A stretch of 64,000 nucleotides of DNA from Streptomyces thermolilacinus SPC6 (GCF_000478605.2 NZ_ASHX02000001.1:3139895-3203894); one strand, 5' to 3'; positions 26,598 to 35,391 are shown, numbered from the stretch's first letter. Notes: generated from the letters alone by a model not told the origin. A program made the numbers and translations.

Positions 26598-27791
26598 TTA
26601 CTCGGCCTCTCCGTTCGCGAAGGACGCCTGGTACGCGGCGTACTGCGCGCGCTCCTCGTCGACGAGCGCGTGCCCGTCCGCGTACACGTTGTCGAACATC
26701 GCCATGTGCTCCGGCACGGGCATGGCGCGGACGACCTCGCGGACGTGCTTGCCGAGGGCCTCGCTCTCCGCCTCCAGCTCCTCGAACCAGGACGCGTCGG
26801 CGTGGCCCTGGGCCTCCAGGTGACGGCGCAGGCGCAGGATCGGGTCCTTCGCCTCCCAGGAGGCCCGCTCGTCGTCGTGCCTGTAGCGGGTCGGGTCGTC
26901 GGATGTGGTGTGGGCGGCCATGCGGTAGGTGAACGCCTCGATGAGCGTCGGCCCCTCGCCGCGGCGGGCGCGCTCCAGCGCCCAGCGGGTCACGGCCAGG
27001 CAGGCGAGGACGTCGTTGCCGTCCACGCGGACGCCCGGGAAGCCGAAGCCCTGAGCGCGCTGGTAGAGCGGCACGCGGGTCTGCTTCTCGGTGGGCTCGG
27101 AGATGGCCCACTGGTTGTTCTGGCAGAAGAACACGACCGGGGCGTTGTAGACCGCGGAGAAGACGAACGACTCGTTGACGTCGCCCTGGCTGGAGGCGCC
27201 GTCGCCGAAGTACGCGAGCACGGCGGAGTCCGCGCCGTCCCTGGTGACGCCCATGGCGTAACCGGTGGCGTGCAGGGTCTGCGAGCCGAGGACGATCGTG
27301 TACAGGTGGAAATTGTTGCTGTTGGGGTCCCAGCCGCCGTTGTTCACCCCGCGGAACATCCCGAGGAGGTTCGTCGGATCGACCCCGCGGCACCAGGCGA
27401 CGCCGTGCTCCCGGTACGTCGGGAAGACGTAGTCGTCGTCGCGCAGGGCGCGGCCCGAGCCGATCTGCGCCGCCTCCTGGCCGAGCAGCGAGGCCCACAG
27501 GCCCAGCTCGCCCTGGCGCTGGAGCGCGGTCGCCTCGCCGTCGAAGCGGCGGGTCATGACCATGTCGCGGTACAGGCCGCGCAGGTCCTCGGGGCTGAGA
27601 TCGACGTCGTACTCGGGGTGCTGGACGCGCTCGCCCTCGGGCGTCAGCAGCTGTACGAGCTGCGGCTCGGAGTCGGAACTCCGCGGCTTCTTGGCGCGCG
27701 CGGCGCGCTTGGTGGCACCGGCGGCTTTGGTGCCACTGCTGGTGCCGCCGCTGCGTCGCGGCTGGCGCGCGGCAGTGCTCTCCACGGTCAC
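26598..27791 (-). CDS. bkdA: Branched-chain 2-oxoacid dehydrogenase E1 alpha subunit, first copy
   Basis: 397 residues. The basic, low-complexity N-terminus (about 1-40, KKPRSSDSE) is longer than in the second copy. The ThDP-binding motif is clear: AYFGDGASSQGDVNESFVFS and VVFFCQNNQWAIS. Conserved phosphorylation-loop-like residues are at TYRMAAHTTSDDPTRYR. Start at the GTG at 27791 with GGAGG nine bases upstream. First gene of the operon. The 424-base upstream gap contains a candidate Lrp-type palindrome far upstream, so the leader may be long. Confidence 0.93.
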   Translation of the reverse strand: MTVESTAARQPRRSGGTSSGTKAAGATKRAARAKKPRSSDSEPQLVQLLTPEGERVQHPEYDVDLSPEDLRGLYRDMVMTRRFDGEATALQRQGELGLWASLLGQEAAQIGSGRALRDDDYVFPTYREHGVAWCRGVDPTNLLGMFRGVNNGGWDPNSNNFHLYTIVLGSQTLHATGYAMGVTRDGADSAVLAYFGDGASSQGDVNESFVFSAVYNAPVVFFCQNNQWAISEPTEKQTRVPLYQRAQGFGFPGVRVDGNDVLACLAVTRWALERARRGEGPTLIEAFTYRMAAHTTSDDPTRYRHDDERASWEAKDPILRLRRHLEAQGHADASWFEELEAESEALGKHVREVVRAMPVPEHMAMFDNVYADGHALVDEERAQYAAYQASFANGEAE

Positions 27792-28018
27792 GTGCGTGCT
27801 CCTCCGTCTGTCCGGGCTCCCGGGGTCCGCCGGGTCGCCTGGGGTTCCCCGCACTCCGATGGAGCTGGGGGAAGCGGCTCGCCTGGTCCGTACGCGATGC
27901 ACGGGGTGGGTGCCCTCGGCCGGAGACAGGCGTGACAGGTGCCCCGGCGAGTGCCCTGTGACAGGCACGTTACCCAGTGCGCCGCATTCCTGCGAAACCC
28001 CTCTGACCTGCGATTTTG

Positions 28019-28032
28019 CTTGGATTTCCAAG
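28019..28032. promoter_or_regulatory. Candidate Lrp/BkdR-type operator
   Basis: CTTGGA-TT-TCCAAG, six-base perfect arms, in the most AT-rich part of the gap upstream of the first bkd operon. Lrp-family proteins prefer such AT-centred dyads. A related dyad (GCCAA-T-TTGGC) lies upstream of the second bkd operon. Confidence 0.4.
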
Positions 28033-28202
28033 TAAATCGAGGATCATGGGGACAACGCCTGGTCACACCGCTGACGCGGCCTGGATAACACACTGGTAAC
28101 AGCCTCGCAGGCCGCCGGAACACCGGCACGTTATCCCGCGCACCCCGCCGTCGGGAAGAGTTCACAGGACACGGATGTGACGCGGGTCATCCCGTAGTGA
28201 TC

Positions 28203-28215
28203 TAGCATCTGACAA
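28203..28215 (+). promoter_or_regulatory. Leaderless -10 element of the APH-fold gene
   Basis: TAGCAT (28203-28208) with seven bases to the GTG start codon. Confidence 0.5.
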
Positions 28216-29553
28216 GTGCCGCGCTCATCTGTAACGGCTCCGCCCGCCATTTCCGACGTGCTCCACCTCCCCCGGCCACGCCCCGGCCACAGCACCGCCC
28301 CTGCGGCCGCCAGCACCTCACAGACACCCCCGGCCCCTGCGGCCGCCACCGCCTCACAGGGCCCCTCGGCCCCTGCGGCCGCCGCCTTACCGGCTCCCTC
28401 GGCCCCCACGGTCCCCGCCGCCTCGCAGGTCACGGCCGTCTCCGGGCGCCCGCAGGGCCCCACCGTCGCGCAGGTCACGGCCGTCTCCGGATACCCGCAG
28501 GGCCCCGCCGTCGCGACCGCCCCAGGAGCCCCCGGCGGCCCGCCCGCGCCGCCCGTCGCCGCCCTGCTGCGCCGCTACCCCGCGTACGGCGAACCGCTGT
28601 CCTGCGTCCCGGTCACCCAGGGCCTGCTGAACCGCGGCTACCGCCTCACCACCACCCGCGGCACGTTCTTCCTCAAACAGCACCTCGACGCCTCCACCTC
28701 CCACCACGCCACCATCGCCCGCCAGCACCGCGCGACCGAGCGGCTGCACGCGCTGGGCGTCCCGGTCGCGCCCGCCCTGCCGAACGCCGAGGGCCTCACC
28801 GTCGCCGAGCTGGACGGCCACTGCTACGCCCTGCACCCGTGGGTGGAGGGCCGCCACCGCGACGGCGCGCAGCTCACGGCGGCCGGCTCGCGGCGGCTCG
28901 GCGCCCTCCTCGGCTTCGTCCACACCTGCCTGGAGCGGGTGCTCGGCGCGGCGGGGGCGCACCCGGCGGCCCGCGCGTACGGCAGCGCCGACCCCGAGGA
29001 CACGTACCGGCTGATCGACGAGTTGCTGGTGCTGGCGAGGTCCCGGCGGCGCCGGGTCGCCTTCGACGAGCTCGCCGAGCACCGGCTGGTGGAGCGCCGC
29101 CGCCTGCTGGCCGCGCACGCGCACCGGCGCCCCGCCGCGGCGGCCCCCGCGGCGGGCGGCTGGGTGCACGGGGACTTCCACCCCCTGAACGTGCTGTACC
29201 GGGGCGCCGAACCCGCCGCGATCGTGGACTGGGACCGGCTGGGCGTGCAGCCGCGCGCCGAGGAGGCGGTGCGGGCCGCGATGATCTTCTACGTGCAGCC
29301 TTCGGGCCGTCTGGACCTGGGGAAGGTGCGGGCCTACGCGCGCGCGTACCGGCGCGCCGCCGGGGTGGACGCGGCGGAACTGGCCGCCGCCGTGCACCGC
29401 GTGTGGTGGGAGCGGCTCAACGACTTCTGGATACTGCGGTGGCGCTACCAGCTGCACGACAGCAGGGCCGACCCGCAGTTCCCCGCGGTGTCGGCCCTGG
29501 CGGTGTGGTGGACCCGCGAATACGACGCGGTGTGCGACGCGTTCGCGTCCTGA
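28216..29553 (+). CDS. Aminoglycoside-phosphotransferase-fold protein with repetitive N-terminus and a TTA codon
   Basis: 445 residues from a leaderless GTG. Residues 1-110 are Ala/Pro/Ser-rich and built of DNA repeats: a 36-bp unit (2.6 copies from 28297) and a 45-bp unit (2 copies, 28426-28515, giving QVTAVSGxPQGPxVA twice). The APH/choline-kinase fold follows. The nucleotide-lysine region is TTTRGTFFLKQHLD, the catalytic loop WVHGDFHPLNVLYRG, and the metal Asp is in AIVDWDRLG. Family members phosphorylate small molecules (antibiotics, sugars, homoserine); the substrate is unknown. Codon 58 is TTA, the codon read by the developmental bldA tRNA in Streptomyces, so translation may be limited to late growth. 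Confidence 0.82.
   Translation: MPRSSVTAPPAISDVLHLPRPRPGHSTAPAAASTSQTPPAPAAATASQGPSAPAAAALPAPSAPTVPAASQVTAVSGRPQGPTVAQVTAVSGYPQGPAVATAPGAPGGPPAPPVAALLRRYPAYGEPLSCVPVTQGLLNRGYRLTTTRGTFFLKQHLDASTSHHATIARQHRATERLHALGVPVAPALPNAEGLTVAELDGHCYALHPWVEGRHRDGAQLTAAGSRRLGALLGFVHTCLERVLGAAGAHPAARAYGSADPEDTYRLIDELLVLARSRRRRVAFDELAEHRLVERRRLLAAHAHRRPAAAAPAAGGWVHGDFHPLNVLYRGAEPAAIVDWDRLGVQPRAEEAVRAAMIFYVQPSGRLDLGKVRAYARAYRRAAGVDAAELAAAVHRVWWERLNDFWILRWRYQLHDSRADPQFPAVSALAVWWTREYDAVCDAFAS
28297..28515. repeat. In-frame tandem repeats (36-bp and 45-bp units)
   Basis: A unit beginning GCCCCTGCGGCCGCC starts at 28297, 28333 and 28369 (36-bp period). A 45-bp unit is repeated exactly in length at 28426-28470 and 28471-28515. 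Both periods are multiples of three, so copy-number change keeps the frame. Confidence 0.85.
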
Positions 29554-29564
29554 GACCCGGCGGC

Positions 29565-29588
29565 CGGCCCCCGTACGAGGGGGGGCCG
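29565..29588. terminator. Bidirectional terminator hairpin
   Basis: 8-bp stem CGGCCCCC/GGGGGCCG around an eight-base loop, between convergent ends of the APH-fold and kinase genes. Confidence 0.45.
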
Positions 29589-29608
29589 CCCGGCCGGTCG
29601 ACGGGTGC

Positions 29609-31354
29609 TCAGCCGGTGGCCGAGCCACCGCTGTTCGGGGCGCCCGCGCTCGTACCGCCCTGCTGGCCGCCGGTGGCGGTCCCGCCCGACGTGTCGGTGC
29701 CGCCCGAGTCGGCCGATCCGGTGGTGCCGCCGGTGTCGGTCTGGCCCTCGGTGGTCGTACCGCCGTCCGTGGTGCCGTCGGACGTGCCCTGGTCGGTGCC
29801 GCCGTCCTGGCCCCCGTCCGTGGTGCCGTCGGTGGTGCCCTGGTCGGCCGAGCCGTCCGTCGTGCCCGTGTCGCCCGTGTCGCCGCTGGTGGTGGGCGCC
29901 GGGTCCTGGCTGTACGTCGGCGGCTGCGGGTTCCACGACGGGGGGTCCCAGCCGCCCCCGCCGGTGGACGTGTCGGGCCGCTCCTGCTCCTCCTCGGACT
30001 GCGACGGGGAGGGCGAGGGGCTGCCGCTCTGCGACACGGACGGCGACGGGCTGGTGACCGGCTTGGGCTCGGCCCCGGTCGGGGTCTCGCTCATCTTCAC
30101 CGCGTACACGACACCCGCGACGATCGCGATCAGCGCGAACGCGACGAACAGCAGCACCTTGCCGCGGCCGCCCCCGCCGTGCCCGTGGTCGTACGGGCCC
30201 GCGTAGGCGCCGTCGTCGGGGTTCATCGGCGGCAGGATCGGGCCCTGCGAGGTGTCGCCGTGCATCGGCGTCGGGCGGGACGGCGTCGCCGGACCCTGGC
30301 CCAGGCCCGTCGGCGCGCCCATCATGGCCGTCGCCGCGACACCGCCGTGCGGGGTGTGGCCGCCGTCGTGCGGCCCGGCAGGGCCGGTGTTCCACGTGCC
30401 GGTGTGGCCGCCCTGCTCCTGGAGCATGCGCAGCCCGTACTGGATCAGCCCGCGCATCTCCTCGGCGCTCTGGAACCGGTCGTCCGGGTCCTTCGCCAGC
30501 GCCCGCATCGCCAGCCCGTCCAGCTCCGGCGGGGCGCCGTCCGACACCTGCGACGGCGGGACCGGGATGTCCTGCACGTGCTGGTAGACGACGGACAGCG
30601 GCGTCTCGCCGACGAACGGGGGCCGCAGCGCGAGCAGTTCGTACAGCAGGCAGCCCGTGGCGTACAGGTCGGAGCGGTGGTCGACGGCCTTGCCGAGCGC
30701 CTGCTCGGGCGACAGGTACTGGGGCGTGCCCATCACCATGCCGGTCTGCGTCATCGTCGTGGACGCCCCGTGCAGGGCGCGCGCGATGCCGAAGTCCATG
30801 ACCTTGACGGCGCCGCCGTGGGTGATGATCACGTTCGCGGGCTTGATGTCGCGGTGCACGATGCCGTGCTGGTGCGAGTAGGCCAGCGCCTCCAGGACGC
30901 CCGACACGATGATCAGGGCCTGCTCGGGCGGCGGCGCCTCCGCGCTGACCAGCAGCTCGCGGATGGTGCGGCCCTCGACCAGCTCCATGACGATGTACGG
31001 CACGGACTGGCCGTTCACCTCGTCCTCGCCGGAGTCGTACACGGCCACGATCGCGTGGTGGTTCAGCCCCGCGACGGACTGCGCCTCCCGCGTGAAACGG
31101 GCCTTGGAGACCGGGTCCTCGGCGAGGTCGGCGCGCAACAGCTTCACGGCGACGGTCCGGCCGAGCCGCACGTCCTCCGCCGCGAAGACCTCGGCCATGC
31201 CGCCGCGGCCGAGACGGTGGGTCAGCCGGTAGCGGCCGTCGCCGACGAGGCCGCCGACGCCGAACTCGACGGCGTCCCCGCGCCCCGACGCTCCGTCATC
31301 CGACACTCCGCCGCCACCTGCTTCGGATCCGGGTGCCATCGTCCTCGCCGTCAT
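29609..31354 (-). CDS. Membrane Ser/Thr protein kinase (PknB-like, without PASTA domains)
   Basis: 581 residues. Kinase domain at about 40-300: glycine loop LGRGGMAEVFAAED, Lys in VAVKLL, HRD loop IVHRDIKPANVII, DFG in MDFGIAR, activation-loop Thr cluster STTMTQTGMVMGTPQYLSPE. A proline/glycine-rich juxtamembrane region and one transmembrane helix (VLLFVAFALIAIVAGVVYAV) follow. The extracellular tail of about 150 residues is made of Ser/Thr/Gly/Asp low-complexity sequence (repeated GTTDG, GTSDG types) instead of PASTA repeats. The ATG at 31354 is used; the ATG at 31339 has GAGG nearby and is an alternative. Divergent from a second kinase gene. Confidence 0.92.
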   Translation of the reverse strand: MTARTMAPGSEAGGGGVSDDGASGRGDAVEFGVGGLVGDGRYRLTHRLGRGGMAEVFAAEDVRLGRTVAVKLLRADLAEDPVSKARFTREAQSVAGLNHHAIVAVYDSGEDEVNGQSVPYIVMELVEGRTIRELLVSAEAPPPEQALIIVSGVLEALAYSHQHGIVHRDIKPANVIITHGGAVKVMDFGIARALHGASTTMTQTGMVMGTPQYLSPEQALGKAVDHRSDLYATGCLLYELLALRPPFVGETPLSVVYQHVQDIPVPPSQVSDGAPPELDGLAMRALAKDPDDRFQSAEEMRGLIQYGLRMLQEQGGHTGTWNTGPAGPHDGGHTPHGGVAATAMMGAPTGLGQGPATPSRPTPMHGDTSQGPILPPMNPDDGAYAGPYDHGHGGGGRGKVLLFVAFALIAIVAGVVYAVKMSETPTGAEPKPVTSPSPSVSQSGSPSPSPSQSEEEQERPDTSTGGGGWDPPSWNPQPPTYSQDPAPTTSGDTGDTGTTDGSADQGTTDGTTDGGQDGGTDQGTSDGTTDGGTTTEGQTDTGGTTGSADSGGTDTSGGTATGGQQGGTSAGAPNSGGSATG

Positions 31355-31652
31355 TTCCGTTGCTGTCCGCGCGCTGTGCCCGCGAGCGGTGTGCCGCCGT
31401 CTTTCCAGGGGTACTTCGCCACGTCACGCTACAGCCTCCGCGCGACGCGCCGGTTCGGGATGGACCGGCCATCCAATCGCTTCCCCGTACACCTGTGCAA
31501 ATCCGATGCCGGTCACGTAACGCTTCCGAGACGCTTCCGGCGCGTACGGTCACGGAACGGGCGCGCGGCTTGACGTGTCAGTGGCCTGGGGCAGACTTGG
31601 CCCGTAAATCCGGATCACCGCGGCGGCACGCGCGCGCGTAGGGGGAAGCACG

Positions 31653-33323
31653 ATGAGCCAGGACGGCGCACACGGCCGCTATGCGGGCGGTTCGGTGGCG
31701 AACGGCCGGTACCAGCTGCGCGACCTGCTCGGCGAGGGCGGCATGGCCTCGGTGTACCTGGCCTACGACAGCGCCCTCGACCGCCAGGTCGCCATCAAGA
31801 CCCTGCACACGGAACTCGGCCGGGAACAGTCGTTCCGCGAGCGGTTCCGGCGCGAGGCGCAGGCCGTCGCGAAGCTCCAGCACACCAACATCGTGTCGGT
31901 CTTCGACACCGGCGAGGACACGGTCGTCTTCAGCGACCCGTCGATGGGCGAGGGCGGCGTCATGCCGTACATCGTCATGGAGTACGTGGAGGGGCAGCCG
32001 CTCGGCTCGGCCCTGGCCGCGGACATCCGGCAGTACGGGGCGATGCCGGCCGACAAGGCGCTGAAGGTCACCGCCGACGTGCTCGCCGCGCTGGAGACCA
32101 GCCACGAGATGGGCCTGGTCCACCGCGACATCAAGCCGGGCAACGTGATGATGACCAAGCGCGGCGTGGTCAAGGTCATGGACTTCGGCATCGCCCGCGC
32201 CATGCAGTCGGGCGTCACGTCCATGACGCAGACCGGCATGGTCGTCGGCACGCCCCAGTACCTGTCGCCCGAGCAGGCCCTCGGCCGCGGTGTGGACGCC
32301 CGCTCCGACCTGTACTCGGTCGGCATCATGCTGTTCCAGCTGCTGACCGGCCGGCTGCCGTTCGACGCGGACTCGCCGCTGGCCATCGCGTACGCGCACG
32401 TCCAGGAGGAGCCGGTCGCGCCGTCCTCCATCAACCGGTCGCTGACGCCCGCGATGGACGCCCTGGTCGCGCGGGCGCTGCGGAAGAACCCCAACGAGCG
32501 GTTCCCCAGCGCCGCCGCCATGCGCGACGAGTGCCTTCGGGTGCTGTCCGCCGGGCAGACCGGCGCACCGGTGATCGTGCAGGGCGCCCCGTCGAACAGC
32601 GGCTCCGGTGTCGGCTCGGCGGTGTTCCCGCCGCTGGACCAGTCGCAGGCGACCGCGCCGCACCCGCCGCAGGGCGTCCACACGCCGTACCAGGCCCCGA
32701 CACCGAGCCCGTACGGCCCGCCGACCCCGGCCCCGGCGCATGTGCGCACCCCGGCTCCGGCGGCGTACGGCTACCCGCACCAGCAGGCGCAGCCCGCGTA
32801 CCAGACCCCGGCCCCGTACCAGCCCGCGCCGGTCGGCGGGAACGGCGGTGGCGGTGGCGGTGGCGGGCGGAACATGCCGCTGCTGGTCGGCGCGATCGTC
32901 GTCGCGCTGATCGCCGTCGCCGGTGTCATCACGGCCGTCGTCGTCAACAAGGAGGACGACCCGGCCGGCACGACGACGGCGGGCGGCACGCAGGCGGGCC
33001 AGCCGACGGGCACGGCGTCGCAGGACAGCGGCTACCGGGGGCCTGACCTGAGCCGGACCATCGACACGAAGAAGTGCACCGAGCCCCGCGAGGGCCAGGA
33101 CCCGGACAAGTTCGAGGTCCCTGACTTCCGGTACAAGAACATCACCTCGGTCAAGCAGTGCATCCAGGCGGCGGGCTGGAAGATCGCCAAGGAGATCCCC
33201 GTCAACGAGAACGTCTACGGCGACGGCACGGTCCTCACCCAGTTCCCGACGAAGGACACCGAGATCACCGAGGAGGACGCCAGCTTCACGCTGGAGATCT
33301 CCACGGGCCGTCCTCCGCAGTAA
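31653..33323 (+). CDS. Membrane Ser/Thr protein kinase with C-terminal PASTA-like domain
   Basis: 556 residues. Kinase domain at about 20-285: LLGEGGMASVYLAYDS, VAIKTL, VHRDIKPGNVMM, MDFGIARAM, SMTQTGMVVGTPQYLSPEQ. A Pro/Tyr/Gln-rich linker (about 310-405), a transmembrane helix (LLVGAIVVALIAVAGVITAVVV) and one extracytoplasmic PASTA-like domain follow (about 485-556; VPDFRYKNITSVKQCIQAAG, then the lysine-rich strand and TVLTQFPTKDTEIT). PASTA domains bind peptidoglycan fragments and lipid II, so this kinase probably reports on wall synthesis. GGGGGAAG lies before the ATG. The shared 298-base gap carries ACGCTTCCG twice at 11-base spacing (31520, 31531). Confidence 0.93.
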   Translation: MSQDGAHGRYAGGSVANGRYQLRDLLGEGGMASVYLAYDSALDRQVAIKTLHTELGREQSFRERFRREAQAVAKLQHTNIVSVFDTGEDTVVFSDPSMGEGGVMPYIVMEYVEGQPLGSALAADIRQYGAMPADKALKVTADVLAALETSHEMGLVHRDIKPGNVMMTKRGVVKVMDFGIARAMQSGVTSMTQTGMVVGTPQYLSPEQALGRGVDARSDLYSVGIMLFQLLTGRLPFDADSPLAIAYAHVQEEPVAPSSINRSLTPAMDALVARALRKNPNERFPSAAAMRDECLRVLSAGQTGAPVIVQGAPSNSGSGVGSAVFPPLDQSQATAPHPPQGVHTPYQAPTPSPYGPPTPAPAHVRTPAPAAYGYPHQQAQPAYQTPAPYQPAPVGGNGGGGGGGGRNMPLLVGAIVVALIAVAGVITAVVVNKEDDPAGTTTAGGTQAGQPTGTASQDSGYRGPDLSRTIDTKKCTEPREGQDPDKFEVPDFRYKNITSVKQCIQAAGWKIAKEIPVNENVYGDGTVLTQFPTKDTEITEEDASFTLEISTGRPPQ

Positions 33324-33382
33324 CGGTTCTCGGCAGTAGCGGTTCCGGCATTGGGGGATCCGGCAGCCTCGCGGACGCGCCC

Positions 33383-33424
33383 CGCTGTGGGCGCCTCGCT
33401 GTGGGCGCTCCGCTGTGGACGCTC
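33383..33424. repeat. 14-bp tandem repeat, three copies
   Basis: CGCTGTGGGCGC (33383), CGCTGTGGGCGC (33397) and CGCTGTGGACGC (33411), each followed by CT or TC, in the gap after the PASTA-like kinase gene. Same core as the elements near 19858-20002. Confidence 0.85.
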
Positions 33425-33529
33425 CGCGCGGCGCGTGCGCCATTCGGCTGCTCCGGGAGGCCGACGCGGGGCGGTCTGTGTGATCGTGGGCGGGAACGAG
33501 CAACCCGCCGCGCGAAAGGGAGTCGCCCC

Positions 33530-34324
33530 ATGACTCCACGACCTCACGCCCGCCGGGCGGTCGCGCCGGGCTCCCTGCTCCTGGCCTCCCTCCTGGTCCT
33601 CGGGTTCCACGCCCCCGCCGCGCACGCGGACGGCCCCGACGGCACTACGGCGCAGCCCCGGATGACCGCGGCGGGCGGAGCCGCCGGACCGGTCGCCTCC
33701 GGCCCCGCCGATACGTCTCCGCCGCCCTCCCCGTCCGCCCCCGTGGCCTCCCCGCCGCAGGACGGCACGCCTACCGGGACCCCGACCGGCGGCGCGTCCG
33801 GCGCCCCGACGGACCCTCCGCCCGGCTCGTCGCCCCCGGACCCCGGTGGCGGCACGTCCGGCGCGCCCGGCCCAGGTCCTGGTCCCGGCGGCCCGGATGC
33901 GGGCCCCTCCGCCGCGCCGGGCACCACCGTCGGCCCGGGCCCCTCGTTCGCCGGGCGGCCCGCGGGGGCGGGCGTCCAGCGCCCCGGCCGGTCCGCGCCG
34001 CCGTCGCCGCGCGCCTCCGCCACCACGGAGCCGTCCGCCTCATCGTCCGCCGAGGACTCCGCACGTAGCAGTACGGCAACAGACGACAGCCGCCTCGACG
34101 GCCGTTTCGACGGCCAGCCACCGGTGCCGGACCCCGTACGCGAGGGGGACGCCCAGGGCGCCGTACCGCCGTCGGACAGCCCGTCCGGTACCGCCTGGGA
34201 GCCGCACGGCCGGGCCGCCGACACCGGCATCGACCGGCGCGTTTCCGTGCTGACCCTGGGCGTCGGGCTCACCCTCATGGGGCTCGGCATCGGCTTCCTC
34301 GGGGTCCGCGTCCGCCGCGTCTGA
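33530..34324 (+). CDS. Secreted/membrane-anchored Pro/Ser/Gly-rich protein
   Basis: 264 residues. Signal peptide at the N-terminus (ARRAVAPGSLLLASLLVLGF, cleavage likely after AAHA). A long region of Pro, Ser, Gly, Ala and Thr without recognisable domains follows, then a C-terminal transmembrane helix (VSVLTLGVGLTLMGLGIGFL) ending in RVRRV. There is no LPXTG-type sorting motif. The shape suggests a wall-spanning stalk anchored at its C-terminus. GAAAGGGAG precedes the ATG at 33530. It may be functionally linked to the PASTA-like kinase gene 206 bases upstream, but that is inference from position. Confidence 0.7.
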   Translation: MTPRPHARRAVAPGSLLLASLLVLGFHAPAAHADGPDGTTAQPRMTAAGGAAGPVASGPADTSPPPSPSAPVASPPQDGTPTGTPTGGASGAPTDPPPGSSPPDPGGGTSGAPGPGPGPGGPDAGPSAAPGTTVGPGPSFAGRPAGAGVQRPGRSAPPSPRASATTEPSASSSAEDSARSSTATDDSRLDGRFDGQPPVPDPVREGDAQGAVPPSDSPSGTAWEPHGRAADTGIDRRVSVLTLGVGLTLMGLGIGFLGVRVRRV

Positions 34325-34385
34325 CACGGGCGGGTCCCCCTTGAGAGGGACATCCGCGATCCGTCGGAGGTCGGTTGTCCCGGTG

Positions 34386-34415
34386 GACATACTCGGTATA
34401 CATACTGAGTATGTC
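34386..34415. promoter_or_regulatory. PadR autoregulatory operator overlapping the start codon
   Basis: Nine-base perfect arms GACATACTC (34386-34394) and GAGTATGTC (34407-34415) with a partly symmetric centre GGTATACATACT. It covers a TACATA -10 element and the ATG at 34411, so a bound protein would block both promoter and start. AGTAT/ATACT half-sites are typical of PadR-family operators. Confidence 0.7.
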
Positions 34416-35034
34416 GATCCGCCACGGGCTTCTCGCCCTCCTCGAACGCGGCCCGCGCTACGGCTCCCAGCTCCGTACGGAGTTCGAGTCCCGCACCGGC
34501 TCCACCTGGCCGCTCAACGTCGGCCAGGTCTACACGACGCTCAGCCGCCTGGAGCGGGACGGCATGGTCGCCCAGGACGGCGAGGACGAGGCGGGCCACC
34601 CGCTCTATGTCATCACCGAAGCGGGGCGGGCGGAGCTGCGCACCTGGTTCGAGCGGCCCGTGGACCGCACCAGCCCGGCCCGCGACGAGCTGGCCATCAA
34701 GCTCGCCATGGCGGTCGGCGCGCCGGGCGTGGACATCCGCGCCGTGATCCAGGCCCAGCGCAGCCACACGGTCAAGGCGATGCAGGACTACACCCGCCTG
34801 AAGGTCCAGGCGGTCAGCGCCCTGGAGAGCGGTGCCGAGCAGCGGCGCGACGACGTGGCGTGGCTGCTCGTACTGGAGCAGCTGATCTTCCAGACCGAGG
34901 CCGAGGCACGCTGGCTGGACCACTGCGAGTCCCGGCTGGTCCGCCTGTCGGCCGCCGTCCCGCAGGACCCGCCGCCTCCCGAGGCCGCCCCGGCGCCACG
35001 CCCCACGGCCCGCGCGGGCCGCCGCCACCACTGA
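34411..35034 (+). CDS. PadR family transcriptional regulator
   Basis: 207 residues. PadR winged helix at the N-terminus (HGLLALLERGPRYGSQLRTE, then WPLNVGQVYTTLSRLERDGM and the wing HPLYVITEAGRAEL). A C-terminal Vir-like helical dimerisation region follows, and the protein ends in a Pro/Arg tail. PadR proteins usually repress an adjacent ABC exporter, and an ATPase/FtsX-permease pair lies downstream. Leaderless ATG at 34411, inside a palindromic operator. Confidence 0.92.
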   Translation: MSIRHGLLALLERGPRYGSQLRTEFESRTGSTWPLNVGQVYTTLSRLERDGMVAQDGEDEAGHPLYVITEAGRAELRTWFERPVDRTSPARDELAIKLAMAVGAPGVDIRAVIQAQRSHTVKAMQDYTRLKVQAVSALESGAEQRRDDVAWLLVLEQLIFQTEAEARWLDHCESRLVRLSAAVPQDPPPPEAAPAPRPTARAGRRHH

Positions 35035-35391
35035 CGGCGGCCTCCCGCCGCTGCCAGCCGGGGCCGGAACCGCCTCTGCGCACCGGGCCCGGACCGCCCC
35101 GCCCGGCAAGGGCCCGCGCCACCACCCGGCCATCAGCCCGGCGACCGGCCCCATGGCCACCGGTCACACGAACCACATGGCCACCGGGCACCACACGCCA
35201 GACGCCAGACGCCCAACGGCGGCCGCCCAACGACCGGCGGCGGCCCGCACGCCCGTCCGCACGAACGCCGGTGACCATCCGCACCGCACCACGGCCGCAC
35301 CGCCCGCGCCCGCACCGGCCACCCCGAACCGACGACCACCACTCCACGCGGCGGGACCACGCGTCCCGCGCACGCCCAAGGGGGACCCTCC
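35035..35391. other. 357-bp gap between padR-like gene and ABC operon
   Basis: Ala/Pro/Thr-coding composition on the plus strand but no start with ribosome-binding site and no recognisable product. It contains near-duplicate CATGGCCACCGG segments (35153, 35178) and AGACGCC repeats. No good terminator is seen, so read-through from the padR-like gene into the ABC genes is possible. Confidence 0.4.

Larger units (their letters stand above)
27792..28215. other. 424-bp intergenic region between divergent bkdA and the APH-fold gene
   Basis: No coding potential. It contains CTTGGATTTCCAAG (28019-28032) in an AT-rich island, direct copies of CTGTCAC in the presumed bkdA leader, a TGAC-GCGG-GTCA dyad (28178-28189), and the -10 element of the divergent gene. 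Likely the regulatory region of both transcripts. Confidence 0.5.
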
